Below are positions 11,732 through 24,059 of a DNA stretch of 64,000 nucleotides, one piece after another. The translations under genes were made by a program, and so were the position numbers. Source of the DNA: Deroplatys truncata. Lineage: Eukaryota; Arthropoda; Insecta; Mantodea; Mantidae. The notes beneath the pieces were generated by a model. It saw nothing but the letters and a program-made list of their open reading frames with translations, was not told where the DNA came from and made no database searches. Location of the stretch: NCBI GenBank assembly GCA_030765065.1, contig CM060985.1, positions 7,564,001 through 7,628,000 of the forward strand, in the 5' to 3' direction. Position 1 is the stretch's first letter; the number at the start of each line of letters is the position of its first letter.

Positions 11732-12725
11732 TCTATGATCAGCATAACTCAAAAATAAAAGTCTGATAAATACCAAACCTGTATTTAGGTTGAGTATCTT
11801 TCAAAGATGCGACACGAAGATTTTCAAGAAAATCCTCCCACCCCAGGCTACTCTTTACCTGGAACATTCTTAGAAAATTTTGATTTTCTCAAAAAATGGC
11901 TCTAACGATTAAAATATCGTATGTTTAAAATACTTTCATGGCAAATGAAATGTATATCTTGAATTTTCTGGGAATGTCCCCAAAAGTCCTCTTCATTCTG
12001 AATGGATTTTGCGTAACTGGGTAAATCGTTAAAGATAGACAAAATTTTAGTACACAAAAAAATGTAGATTCGTTAAAACCCACAATTTGTCATACACTTT
12101 TTTGGGGGGGAGAGTGAACCATTTCTGAGATATTTCTTGTTATATGTTTGAATTTTCCATTACTTATACTGTTTCTCAAATGGGAATCGTTATTCTTTTT
12201 TTTTATGTCCTGGGCATACAAAGTGAATGGAATGCTCCACATAGCAACCAGCTCTAAAACATTTGACTATCGCTTAAAGTCTACCATATTCCACTTGCAC
12301 CTACAAGAACATTAGCAATAAGATTAACATGAAGTAGATGGAGAATAAGCGTTTGTTCAAGAGTAAGAGAACGTCATGTGAGTGTAACACATAAGAATTT
12401 TTTTTTGTACAAATGACCCGTTTTCTCAAACTATTGAAGATAGCTAAATTAAATTTTAGGATGATAAAAACAACCTCTATATGATACTGTGCATATACTT
12501 TGGTGTAGTAATATGGTTGATTGTTTTTTAAAAATACAACTGTTGATAAATTTTAATCAAAGGATTGTATAATTAAGAAAATAACGCTATATTCCTTAAT
12601 AAACAAACTTATTGTATAAAAGTGAATCACTGAAGACAATCTACGTCCTGTAAACATTTCAGCCTGATATCTTAAATAATGTCTGGGAAAATGGTTCATG
12701 AATTTAGCTGATGGATGGGGTAGCG
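11465..12725 (+). repeat. Family R2 repeat split by a full-length family M insertion (11568-12397)
   Basis: The flanks 11465-11567 and 12407-12725 match, in order, an uninterrupted copy at 46352-46830. Shared blocks include 'ctctaca..tggtact', 'gctttgaa.agctttt', 'aaattaaattttaggatgat' and 'gataaat..tattcaaagga'. The inserted family M starts ACTTTCTCTAG at 11568 and ends near 12397, about 830 bp. The occupied site has T-runs on both sides where the empty site has 'agctttttctg', so insertion was into a T-run. This gives one resolved family M insertion with both junctions visible. Confidence 0.7.
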
Positions 12726-12730
12726 CTTTT

Positions 12731-12731
12731 A

Positions 12732-12788
<57 letters not shown>
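12731..12788. repeat. (TAA)n microsatellite
   Basis: Near-perfect run of TAA/AAT triplets in gene A intron 2. Confidence 0.95.
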
Positions 12789-12789
<1 letters not shown>

Positions 12790-12989
12790 GCAAATGTTTG
12801 TGTAGATTAGTCAAAAACTGCATATTTTAAAAGCCCTCAATCCATCCATTACTGTAATTTTAAAACAAAATGTAATCATCTCCTCAAGTTGAGTTGCAGA
12901 AAATAAAAAATACGCTTAACCTATTTGAGACTTAAAGATTAACATGTATCTCCCTCGTGATAAGCTACGCCACACAACAACTCTACAAA

Positions 12990-15146
12990 CACGTTAATGT
13001 CGTTTCGATCACGATTGCAACATTTGAAAGCATATTCAACAGCAAACTCGATTTGGCGGCTCTTTACGTTAACAGCCCTTAATTTCGCCAGATTTGCCAA
13101 CTTTTATGGTTTACTTGTAAAGTGTACAGGAGCGAAGGCCTTTTTACCACTTTACAGGAAAAGAGGCATTTTTGCGGCTTTGTGGGCAGAATCAAAATGA
13201 TGTCGATTTCCACCATGAACATCACGAAGCATTAAATACTATTGCATTATATTGTAACTTAAGATTCCAGACTGAATGGTATACAGTGCTATGGTAGGTC
13301 AGAGCGTATATATGTGTCTACTTCATCACAATCATGGCCTCCCTTCACTGGGCTGCAACAAAATCTATAGCACCATAGTAAATGGTATACAGTGCTATGA
13401 TACACCAGAGCTTATCTGTGTGTCTATCCTGTATCATGATCATGCCTCACTTCACTGGGCTGCAACAAAATCTATAGCACCATAGTAAATGGTATACAGT
13501 GCTATGATACACCAGAGCTTATCTGTGTGTCTATCCGTCATTATCATACCCCTCCTTCACTGGACTGCAACAAAATCTTTAGCACCATAGTAAATGGTGT
13601 ACAGTGCTATGATACACCAGAGCTTATCTGTGTGTCTATCCCTCATTATCATGCCTCCCTTCACTGGGCTGCAACAAAATCTATAGCACCATAGTAAATG
13701 GTATACAGTGCTATGATACACCAGAGCTTATCTGTGTGTCTATCCGTCATTATCATACCCCTCCTTCACTGGACTGCAACAAAATCTTTAGCACCATAGT
13801 AAATGGTGTGCAGTGCTATGATACACCAGAGCTTATCTGTGTGTCTATCCTGTATCATGATCATGCCTCCCTTCACTGGACTACAACAAAATCTATAGTA
13901 CCATAGTAAATGGTGTACAGTGCTATGATACACCAGAGCTTATCTGTGTTGCTATCCTGTATCATGATCATGCCTCCCTTCACTGGACTACAACAAAATC
14001 TATAGTACCATAGTAAATTGTGTACAGTGCTATGATACACCAGAGCTTATCTGTGTGTCTATCCCTCATTATCATGCCTCCCTTCACTGGACTGCAACAA
14101 AATCTATAGTACCATAGTAAATGGTGTACAGTGCTATGATACACCAGAGCTTATCTGTGTGTCTATCCCTCATTATCATGCCTCCCTTCACTGGGCTGCA
14201 ACAAAATCTATAGTACCATAGTAAATGGTGTACAGTGCTATGATACACCAGAGCTTATCTGTGTGTCTATCCCTCATTATCATGCCCCTCCTTCACTGGA
14301 CTGCAACAAAATCTATAGTACCATAGTAAATGGTGTACAGTGCTATGATACACCAGAGCTTATCTGTGTGTCTATCCCTCATTATCATGCCTCCCTTCAC
14401 TGGACTGCAACAAAATCTATAGTACCATAGTAAATGGTGTACAGTGCTATGATACACCAGAGCTTATCTGTGTGTCTATCCTGTATCATGATCATGCCTC
14501 ACTTCACTGGACTGCAACAAAATCTATAGCACCATAGTAAATGGTGTACAGTGCTATGATACACCAGAGCTTATCTGTGTGTCTATCCTTCATTATCATG
14601 CCTCCCTTCACTGGACTGCAACAAAATCTATAGTACCATAGTAAATGATGTACAGTGCTATGATACACCAGAGCTTATCTGTGTGTCTATCCCTCATTGT
14701 CATGCCTCCCTTCACTGGACTGCAACAAAATCTATAGCACCATAGTAAATGGTGTACAGTGCTATGATACACCAGAGCGTATCTGTGTGTCTATCCCTCA
14801 TTATCATGCCCCTCCTTCACTGGAGTGCAACAAAATACATAGCGTGTTAAATGGGCGCAAACATTCAGTAATATACGACGTAAAGTTAGCTCCCAGTAAA
14901 TTGTGTATCTGTCTGTGGGATATGAGTTTCCGATTTTTGTGACAGTTTTTGTTAATAGTTGTGGTATGAAGTGTAAAGTATTGACCTAGGAAGTGGTGTT
15001 CTTTGCTTTGATACGTGTTTATTGTGGTACCAGGAAGAATTTCAGGAGCAGTACTACCAGGTCTTCAGGGATTTTTATGAAACGAATTTCCCGTATATTT
15101 TACGTGCAATTTTTGTACTGAACATTTTATACATTGTAAATTTGAG
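12990..15146. repeat. Minisatellite-bearing segment, copy 1 (104-bp units, about 13270-14840)
   Basis: About 15 tandem units of 104 bp, with landmarks 'gtgctatgatacaccagagc', 'ctgcaacaaaatctatag' and 'taccatagtaaatgg'. The array sits inside a larger segment whose flanks match copy 2 at 17430-22624. Left flank: 'gccaac..ttatggttta', 'ggctttgtgggcaga', 'gcattatattgtaactta'. Right flank: 'gcatagcgt', 'aacattcagta', 'cctaggaagtggtgttcttt', 'gtactgaa.attttatacatt'. The segment ends about 70 bp from the exon 2 donor of gene A. On the minus strand each unit has 'attttgttgcag|CCCAGTG', a 3'-splice-site-like motif. It is either two mobile-element copies with an expandable core or a local duplication. 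Confidence 0.85.
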
Positions 15147-15218
15147 ACAGTTGGCAGCCATTTGAACAGCATATATTCTGTGGAGCCAGATTGATTACAG
15201 CGCTACTCCATCACTCAC

Positions 15219-15647
15219 ATCGATACTGTTGCTGCTGTTCTCAAGCCGGACGTAGCCCAGTTGTTGCCAAGCCTGTATCACCACCTCCTTCATTGGGTCC
15301 GTATCATCAAAATGATCCAGGCTGAGGTAGTCGCTGGACTTGCGGAAGTACCGGAGAACGTCCTCGTAGCCCCAGCCGTCGTTGCCGGCAGCTGCCCAGT
15401 CGTCAAAGTCGCTCTGGTGACCCCTGACGTATAGCATGGCGTTGATGGCGCTGGAACCCCCGAGGGCCCTCCCCCTTGGCCAGTTGCACCTCTTGTCTAG
15501 CATTCCCTCGCAGGATCCCGTCTGGGGCTCCACTCGGTAACCCCAGTCAATGTGGGAGCCCAGGGTGCTGAACGTGAGGCCGGGAATCTCGGAGGTGAGA
15601 GTGGGATCTCCTCCGGCTTCCACCAGCAGGACGGTCCAGTTGCTTAC
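15219..15647 (-). CDS. GMC oxidoreductase gene A, exon 2 of 3
   Basis: Encodes residues 77-219. Acceptor TTTGTGTTCTCAG|GTAAGC and donor GAT|GTGAGT, both phase 0. It has VLLVEAGGDP with the ribose-binding Glu (86), the conserved DWGY..EPQ..C stretch, and the first GMC signature WPRGRALGGSSAINAMLYVRG (GGSS about 139-142), which packs on the flavin. The DDWAAAGNDGWGYEDVLRYFRKS block follows. An oddity: after FRKSSDYLSLDHFDD the exon goes straight to MKEVVIQAWQQLGY, without the YHGT.GP.TV segment of about 16 residues that gene B and other family members have at this point. The frame is kept, so this is a real in-frame shortening or a locally diverged loop. Confidence 0.93.
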
Positions 15648-15954
15648 CTGAGAACACAAAGTTGGGCTAAATGCAACAGTTACCCACAGTAACTGCATAA
15701 CTCAGAAACGAAATGTGCGACATGTTCTTGGAATAGTTTTCATTGTGAGTGACTTTTGTGCAATTGGTAAACCGTAGATACAAAATGTGTAAGTGATTAA
15801 AACACTGAACTAAAGTAATTTCCGGATATTCTTCAGATGTTGCAATTCTCGATTACTTTATATTTTTGAAGCGTTACTCACTAATCCCAAGAGCACGTAA
15901 TTTCAAAGTGAGCGTACCTACTGTGACTTGACTACTTTTGTAAGAAGCCACTAG

Positions 15955-16515
15955 AACAACTTGTGGCGTGTACGGGAGGGAAGCTCGTACTGAGAGGACG
16001 GTAGGGAAATGGTTTTCTCGTTTCCGATGATGAACCACGTACTGGAAGGTCTTTTCGTGATAAAACAGCCCAAATCAGTTGGTTGACAACAATCGCTGTA
16101 ATTGGCACAAATTATTGAATACTGATCACACAACCTCGTGTGCCATTTGCATTCATTGTGTAAGGTGCAACAATTGGGTACATGGTTACCACATGTGTTA
16201 AGGACACCAACAAAAATCAGCGTATAAACATGTTCGTCTGCTGGCCCGTTATCGTTTGGCTTGTCGGAGACAACACCCATTGAAGTCTGCATCTGTAATT
16301 GGTGAAAAGATGACTCGGCTCATAAAAAAGCAACACCCAGTGCGAAAGCTAAACAATCATGTGCGTTTGGTGGCATGAATTGCTACCAAAAAGTGGAGCA
16401 ATGAATAACAACACTCGCTGTTGCTATTGAAAACAAAACACCTGTTGTGTTACTCCACGATAATGCACGCCCGAACCCAATAGTATTGTATTTATTGCAA
16501 TCGAAAGAGACTGAT
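15955..16515 (+). pseudogene. Mariner-type transposase remnant in gene A intron 1
   Basis: Plus-strand reading, with frameshifts and stops, shows the order of a mariner transposase: ERTVGKWFSRFR, DEPRTGR, a helix-turn-helix-like stretch, DTNKNQRINMF, ARYRLA, and finally VLLHDNARPN near 16461-16490 (the HDNARPH motif carrying the second catalytic Asp). The C-terminus and inverted ends were not identified. It is dead, and antisense to gene A. Confidence 0.75.
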
Positions 16516-17146
16516 TTCACAATAAAACTATTGCGATAATACAACATATGTAACAAAAGGGAAGAGTTCAGGCAGTAATATGTTTTATATATAAGCTGAT
16601 TGTAAATATGTTATGTACTGCATAAAAGAATCTTTAAATTATGTGAATTTGTTTTACGATGGATAGCAACCAGACAAAACTAGATTCAACTATTGGAATT
16701 GTTAAGAACATTTTCATTGATAAAGGAAAGCGGAAGAAGTGTACAAATTCGCTACGCCAATTATCAAATATCGTTAACCAGAGATGTAACGAAGAATTGA
16801 TCGTTATAATGTAAAGGACTACAAGTAGGTACATGATTCAGTTGTCATATATTGTTCGTTGTTAAGGCACCTCGAGGAAAACACATATTATAGTAAAGTT
16901 TACTTATTGGACTTATTTATGTAATAAATATCATGCCTTTGAAACACAGAAAACCTAAAACAAGACTCAGTATTACCACGACTAAGAGCTATTAGAATTT
17001 TAAAATATAACCACAAAAAGCAACATAAATATTTTGCTACGCGATACACAATAATTATAACCAATTGTGTCACCGATACTACTTAAAGTTTTGAGTTACA
17101 TAACAAGTGTGTAATGATGCCTGCTACAGACACTTGAAACGCTCAC

Positions 17147-17374
17147 CTCAGTAAGTCTGTTGGCGATGATGGCCCCTGCAGATCCGGCACCCACTATGAC
17201 AAAGTCATACTCCTGCCGAAGTCTGTGACCTACATCCTCGGGATAGTCCTCGGTACCACCAAGTGCACACTGTGCTGCCATCAGTGTGTTCACCAGGCTG
17301 GAGAAGAGCAAAGCCGGGACACCAGTCACATGTCCCGGACAGAGGTTGGTGTTCGGCGTGCTACACGACTCCAT
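17147..17374 (-). CDS. GMC oxidoreductase gene A, exon 1 of 3 (start of a complete 599-aa gene)
   Basis: Gene A is join(17374-17147, 15647-15219, 11069-9927) on the minus strand: 228 + 429 + 1143 nt, all junctions phase 0, 599 residues plus stop. That is a normal length for an insect GMC oxidoreductase such as glucose dehydrogenase. This exon starts at ATG 17374 (MESCSTPN, like MESAETC of gene C). It has a hydrophobic stretch at about 20-38 that may be a signal or anchor segment, and the dinucleotide-binding turn [12 protein letters not shown] (GAGSAG 62-67), and ends RLTE|GTGAGC. The enzyme should bind FAD and oxidise an alcohol or sugar, probably in the secretory or extracellular space; the exact substrate is unknown. 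No promoter was found: the 5' flank runs into the 119-bp array, and an upstream non-coding exon is possible. Confidence 0.92.
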
Positions 17375-17429
17375 TGGGCTCAGCGCTTCACTGTGTGTGG
17401 CAGTTGTCTGATGTAGCGAGTTCTCTATA

Positions 17430-20400
17430 TCGCCTTACCAACTGTTTTACCTCGTTATGCAACACTCAATCTGGAGGTACAGTACAACAGAAAACGTTAG
17501 TCAGCAACAAATCTATATACGCACTTGCCAACTATTAAGGTTTACCGTAAAACTAGAGTGAGCGGGTGTATTTTAATGGCTTTGTGGGCAGATTTCATTC
17601 TACTGCATTATATTGTAACTTAAGATTACAACTGAATGGTATACCAGAGCTTATCTGTGTGTTTATCCTTCATGATCGTAGTACCCCTTCACTGGACTGC
17701 AACAAAATGTATAGCACCACTGGTGACCTCTAGTAAATGGTATACAGTGTTATGATAGACCAGAGCTTATGTGTGTGTTTATCCATCATCATCGTAGTGC
17801 CCCTTCACTGGACTACAACAAAATGTATAGCACCACTGGTGACCTCTAGTAAATGGCATACAGTACTATGATAGACCAGAGCTTATCTGTGTGTCTATCC
17901 ATCATGATCATGGTCCATCTTCACTGGGCTACAACAAAATGTATAGCACCACTAGTGACCTCTAGTAAATGGTATACAGTGCTATGATAGACCAGAGCTT
18001 ATCTGTGTGTCTATCCTTCATCATGATCATGGTCCCTCTTCACTGGGCTGCAACAAAATGTATAGCACCACTAGTGACCTCTAGTGACCTCTAGTAAATG
18101 GTATACAGTGCTATGATAGACCAGAGCTTATCTGTGTGTCTATCCTTCATCATGATAATGGTCCCTCTTCACTGGGCTGCAACAAAATGTATAGCACCAC
18201 TAGTGACCTCTAGTAAATGGTATACAGAGCTATGATAGACCAGAGCTTATCTGTGTGTCTATCCTTCATCATGATAATGGTCCCTCTTCACTGGGCTGCA
18301 ACAAAATGTATAGCACCACTAGTGACCTCTAGTAAATGGTATACAGTACTATGATAGAACAGAGCTTATCTGTGTGTCTATCCATCATGATCATGGTCCC
18401 TCTTCACTGGGCTACAACAAAATGTATAGCACCACTAGTGACCTCTAGTGACCTCTAGTAAATGGTATACAGTGCTATGATAGAACAGAGCTTATCTGTG
18501 TGTCTATCCATCATGATCATGGTCCCTCTTCACTGGGCTACAACAAAATGTATAGCACCACTAGTGACCTCTAGTGACCTCTAGTAAAGGGTATACAGTG
18601 CTATGATAGACCAGAGCTTATCTGTGTGTCTATCCTTCATCATGATAATGGTCCCTCTTAACTGGGCTGCAACAAAATGTATAGCACCACTAGTGACCTC
18701 TAGTAAATGGTATACAGTACTATGATAGAACAGAGCTTATCTGTGTGTCTATCCATCATGATCATGGTCCCTCTTCACTGGGCTACAACAAAATGTATAG
18801 CACCACTAGTGACCTCTAGTGACCTCTAGTAAATGGTATACAGTACTATGATAGAACAGAGCTTATCTGTGTGTCTATCCATCATGATCATGGTCCCTCT
18901 TCACTGGGCTGCAACAAAATGTATAGCACCACTAGTGACCTCTAGTGACCTCTAGTAAATGGTATACAGTGCTATGATAGACCAGAGCTTATCTGTGTGT
19001 CTATCCTTCATCATGATAATGGTCCCTCTTCACTGGGCTGCAACAAAATGTATAGCACCACTAGTGACCTCTAGTGACCTCTAGTAAATGGTATACAGTG
19101 CTATGATAGACCAGAGCTTATCTGTGTGTCTATCCTTCATCATGATAATGGTCTCTCTTCACTGGGCTGCAACAAAATGTATAGCACCACTAGTGACCTC
19201 TAGTGACCTCTAGTAAATGGTATACAGTGCTATGATAGACCAGAGCTTATCTGTGTGTCTATCCTTCATCATGATCATGGTCCCCCTTCACTGGGCTGTA
19301 ACAAAATGTATAGCACCACTAGTGACCTCTAGTAAATGGTATACAGTGCTATGATAGATCACAGCTTATCTGTGTGTCTATCCTTCATCATGATCATGGT
19401 CCACCTTCACTGGGCTGTAACAAAATATATAGCACCACTAGTGACCTCTAGTAAATGGTATACAGTGTTATGATAGACCAGAGCTTATCTGTGTGTCTAT
19501 CCTTCATCATGATCATGGTCACCCTTCACTGGGCTGTAACAAAATGTATAGCACCACTAGTGACCTCTAGTAAATGGTATACAGTGCTATGATAGACCAG
19601 AGCTTATCTGTGTGTCTATCCTTCATCATGATCATGGTCCACCTTCACTGGGCTGTAACAAAATGTATAGCACCACTAGTGACCTCTAGTAAATGGTATA
19701 CAGTGCTATGATAGACCAGAGCTTATCTGTGTGTCTATCCTTCATCATGATCATGGTCCACCTTCACTGGGCTGTAACAAAATGTATAGCACCACTAGTG
19801 ACCTCTAGTAAATGGTATACAGTGCTATGATAGACCAGAGCTTATCTGTGTGTCTATCCTTCATCATGATCATGGTCTCCCTTCACTGGGCTGTAACAAA
19901 ATGTATAGCACCACTAGTGACCCCTAGTAAATGGTATACAGTGCTATGATAGACTAGAGCTTATCTGTGTGTCTATCCTTCATGATCATGGTCCACCTTC
20001 ACTGGGCTGTAACAAAATGTATAGCACCACTAGTGACCTCTAGTAAATGGTATACAGTGCTATGATAGACCAGAGCTTATCTGTGTGTCTATCCTTCATC
20101 ATGATCATGGTCCACCTTCACTGGGCTGTAACAAAATGTATAGCACCACTAGTGACCTCTAGTAAATGGTATACAGTGCTATGATAGACCTGAGCTTATC
20201 TGTATGTCTATCCTTCATCATGATCATGGTCCACCTTCACTGGGCTGTAACAAAATGTATAGCACCACTAGTGACCTCTAGTAAATGGTATACAGTGCTA
20301 TGATAGACCTGAGCTTATCTGTGTGTCTATCCTTCATGATCATGGTCCACCTTCACTGGGCTGTAACAAAATGTATAGCACCACTAGTGACCTCTAGTAA

Positions 20401-22624
20401 ATGGTATACAGTGCTATGTTAGACCAGAGCTTATCTGTGTGTCTATCCTTCATCATGATCATGGTCCACCTTCACTGGGCTGTAACAAAATGTATAGCAC
20501 CACTAGTGACCTCTAGTAAATGGTATACAGTGCTATGATAGAGCTGAGCTTATCTGTGTGTCTATCCTTCATCATGATCATGGTCCCCCTTCACTGGGCT
20601 GTAACAAAATGTATAGCACCACTAGTGACCTCTAGTAAATGGTATACAGTGCTATGGTAGACCAGAGCTTATCTGTATGTCTATCCTTCATCATGATCAT
20701 GGTCCACCTTCACTGGGCTGTAACAAAATGTATAGCACCACTAGTGACCTCTAGTAAATGGTATACAGTGCTATGATAGACCAGAGCTTATCTGTATGTC
20801 TATCCTTCATCATGATCATGGTCCACCTTCACTAGGCTGTAACAAAATGTATAGCACCACTAGTGACCTCTAGTAAATGGTATACAGTGCTATGATAGAC
20901 CTGAGCTTATCTGTGTGTCTATCCTTCATGATCATGGTCCACCTTCACTGGGCTGTAACAAAATGTATAGCACCACTAGTGACCTCTAGTAAATGGTATA
21001 CAGTGCTATGATAGACCAGAGCTTATCTGTGTGTCTATCCTTCATCATGATCATGGTCCACCTTCACTGGGCTGTAACAAAATGTATAGCACCACTAGTG
21101 ACCTCTAGTAAATGGTATACAGTGCTATGATAGAGCTGAGCTTATCTGTGTGTCTATCCTTCATCATGATCATGGTCCCCCTTCACTGGGCTGTAACAAA
21201 ATGTATAGCACCACTAGTGACCTCTAGTAAATGGTATACAGTGCTATGGTAGACCAGAGCTTATCTGTATGTCTATCCTTCATCATGATCATGGTCCACC
21301 TTCACTGGGCTGTAACAAAATGTATAGCACCACTAGTGACCTCTAGTAAATGGTATACAGTACTATGGTAGACTAGAGCTTATCTGTATGTCTATCCTTC
21401 ATCATGATCATGGTCCACCTTCACTGGGCTGTAACAAAATGTATAGCACCACTAGTGACCTCTAGTAAATGGTATACAGTGCTATGATAGACCAGAGCTT
21501 ATCTGTATGTCTATCCTTCATCATGATCATGGTCCACCTTCACTAGGCTGTAACAAAATGTATAGCACCACTAGTGACCTCTAGTAAATGGTATACAGTA
21601 CTATGGTAGACTAGAGCTTATCTGTATGTCTATCCTTCATCATGATCATGGTCCACCTTCACTGGGCTGTAACAAAATGTATAGCACCACTAGTGACCTC
21701 TAGTAAATGGTATACAGTGCTATGGTAGACTAGAGCTTATCTGTATGTCTATCCTTCATCATGATCATGGTCCACCTTCACCGGGTTGCAACAAAATGTA
21801 TAGCACCACTAGTGACCTCTAGTAAATGGTATACAGTGCTATGGTAGACCAGAGCTTATCTGTATGTCTATCCTTCATCATGATCATGGTCCACCTTCAC
21901 TGGGCTGTAACAAAATGTATAGCACCACTAGTGACCTCTAGTAAATGGTATACAGTACTATGATAGACCAGAGCTTATCTGTATGTCTATCCTTCATCAT
22001 GATCATGGTCCACCTTCACTGGGCTGTAACAAAATGTATAGCACCACTAGTGACCTCTAGTAAATGGTATACAGTACTATGATAGACCAGAGCTTATCTG
22101 TGTGTCTATCCTTCATCATGATCATGGTCTCCCTTCACTGAGCTACAACAAAATGTATAGCACCACTAGTGACCTCTAGTAAATGGTATACAGTACTATG
22201 ATATAGGAGAGCTTATCTGTGTGTATCCGTCATGATCGCGATCCCCCTTGACTAGGGTTCTTGAAAATGCATAGCGTACAGCATTAGTAAGCTGGCCGCG
22301 AACATTCAGTAGTGGATGACGGGAATTATGAAATCAACCCTCTCACGTAAATCGTTTATCGTCTTCAGCTTTTATGGCTGCAGGAATAGTGTTTCGCATT
22401 TTTGTGAGTTTGTTTTATAGTTGATGTTTCTAATTTTGAAGTATGAACGAGAAGTCTGGATATAGCCTAGGAAGTGGTGTTCTTTGCTCTAATACGTGTT
22501 TATTTTCGTACCAGAAAGGATTTCATTACCAGGGATTGTTATAAAGTAGAATTCCCGTTTATTTTAAATGGAAATTGTATATTTTCTCTGTACTGAATAT
22601 TTTGCACATTCTAAATTTCATGTC
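17430..22624. repeat. Minisatellite-bearing segment, copy 2 (119-bp units, about 17630-22210)
   Basis: About 38 tandem units of roughly 119 bp, with 'atggtatacagtgctatgat', 'agcttatctgtgtgtctatc', 'ttcactgggctgtaacaaaa' and 'caccactagtgacctctag'. Many units at about 18050-19210 carry an extra 12-bp 'gtgacctctagt'. The flanks match copy 1 at 12990-15146 in the same orientation. Higher-order structure is visible: a block with 'gacctgagcttat' recurs about 592 bp later (20306 and 20898), roughly five units. On the minus strand most units have 'attttgttacag|CCCAGTG'. The segment begins about 60 bp upstream of the gene A ATG, so it displaces or contains that gene's proximal 5' region. Confidence 0.85.
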
Positions 22625-23150
22625 TTCGCAAAATTATTACGCATTGCTGGACGAGGGAAATTTTTACGGGTTTCAGCTCAAGGAAGTGACAAGTTTACAC
22701 TTATTTGTGTAGATCAGAAAAATGTGTTATATATCAAGATTTCAGGTTTTTAGCTTCTCTAAAGCCAATATAAGTATGTGTCTATGAATGGCATTATTCA
22801 ATGTTTCATATTTGAGTCGGGCACTGTTTGAGCGTACCGGGCAGGGATATTACCTTTTATTCGTGATTTTTTCCGTTTTTCATTTTGTTAAATTATTTTG
22901 ATTACAATATATATGCAGAAGAAAGCGTTTTTTTCGAATGTCCCCTGAAGGATTGTATAACGGAGAAAACTCTATAAAACACTAAATTTGAGAAATTCTT
23001 TTCTTTTGGAAATGGTGCATATGCACTTCCCAAGTACGTGGTCTAGTTGTGATTCATAGTTGGCGAATTTTGTTTTATCGCACGAGTTATAGTTTTAACG
23101 AAATGTATATCTGAATTTGCAAGGCATGTTAGTGTTGACATAACATCAGT
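22625..23150. other. No gene recognised
   Basis: AT-rich intergenic sequence between the array segment and a family M copy. The short frame at 22568-22753 has no recognisable similarity. Confidence 0.4.
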
Positions 23151-23154
23151 GCAC

Positions 23155-23930
23155 ACAGCAATTAAAAAAGAATCTGATGCTTTATGTTCACACGACTTTC
23201 TCTATCCTTTAACGTTTATGGTTTATGAATATACGAGCTCTTCTTACAAAATTTATTTTGAAACAGCTACATCACACATTTCGTTATAGAGAACAGCGAT
23301 AGTCAAATGTTTAACAACTGGACGCTATATGCTCCATACTGTTTGCATGACATCACGAGAAACAACTGAATGTCAACAGGACTTTAATAGAATGACGAAG
23401 TATTGAACAATTCGAACCTTTAATAACGGATATCTCAGAAATGTCTTATGCCACAAAAAGAGTTATATGAAATAAATGTTGTGTTTTAAAGAGATCTACA
23501 TATGTTCTGTAGTACGTTTTCGTCAATCGCTTAACATTTACCATTTATACAGGATTATACAGAGTTCTTTTAGAATGAAGAGGACTTCACAGGATTATTC
23601 CCAGAAATTTGAATATAAGCATTTTGTCATGAAAATTTCTTAGACTTGTGGTATTTTAATCAATATCGTAAGAGACATTTTTGAGAAAATAAAAAATTTC
23701 AAAAAGAGTTCTATATAAAGAGCAGTTGGGATGGAGGGATATCCTTGAAAATCTTCGTATCGCATATATTTTTGGTCGGTACTGAACTTAAATACCAAGT
23801 TTGGTATCTGTCGGACTTTTCGTTTTAGAGTTATGCAAAAACACACACAGGGGCCTCAAGACCTGTATTTCGTGTGAAATGCTTTCTACCTGTTATGCAT
23901 GTGGGTGGTAGAGAAGATATATTATTGAAG
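23155..23930 (-). repeat. Family M copy
   Basis: Reverse-orientation copy running from 'gaatctgatgctttatgttc' and 'cacgactttctcta' to 'ctttctacctgttatgcatg' and 'gtagagaa'. It includes 'gagaacagcgatagtcaaat', 'accatttatacag' and 'accaagtttgg'. Confidence 0.7.
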
Positions 23931-24059
23931 CCCAGTAGATTTTGTTGGTACTGTCCGAGAAGGTATATTTGAACAAGTTCGCCAGACATCGTTTGCGGTT
24001 GACCGCCTCCAAACCTTGGTGGCATGCTCCAGTTTCAGCCTTGATCATGCGCTTACATT

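Noticed and set aside
17375..17435. A TATA-like 'tatagag' and 'tcagac' initiator upstream of the gene A ATG.
   Set aside because: Spacing is about 20 nt, too short for a TATA-initiator pair, and the sequence is not supported by any other element.
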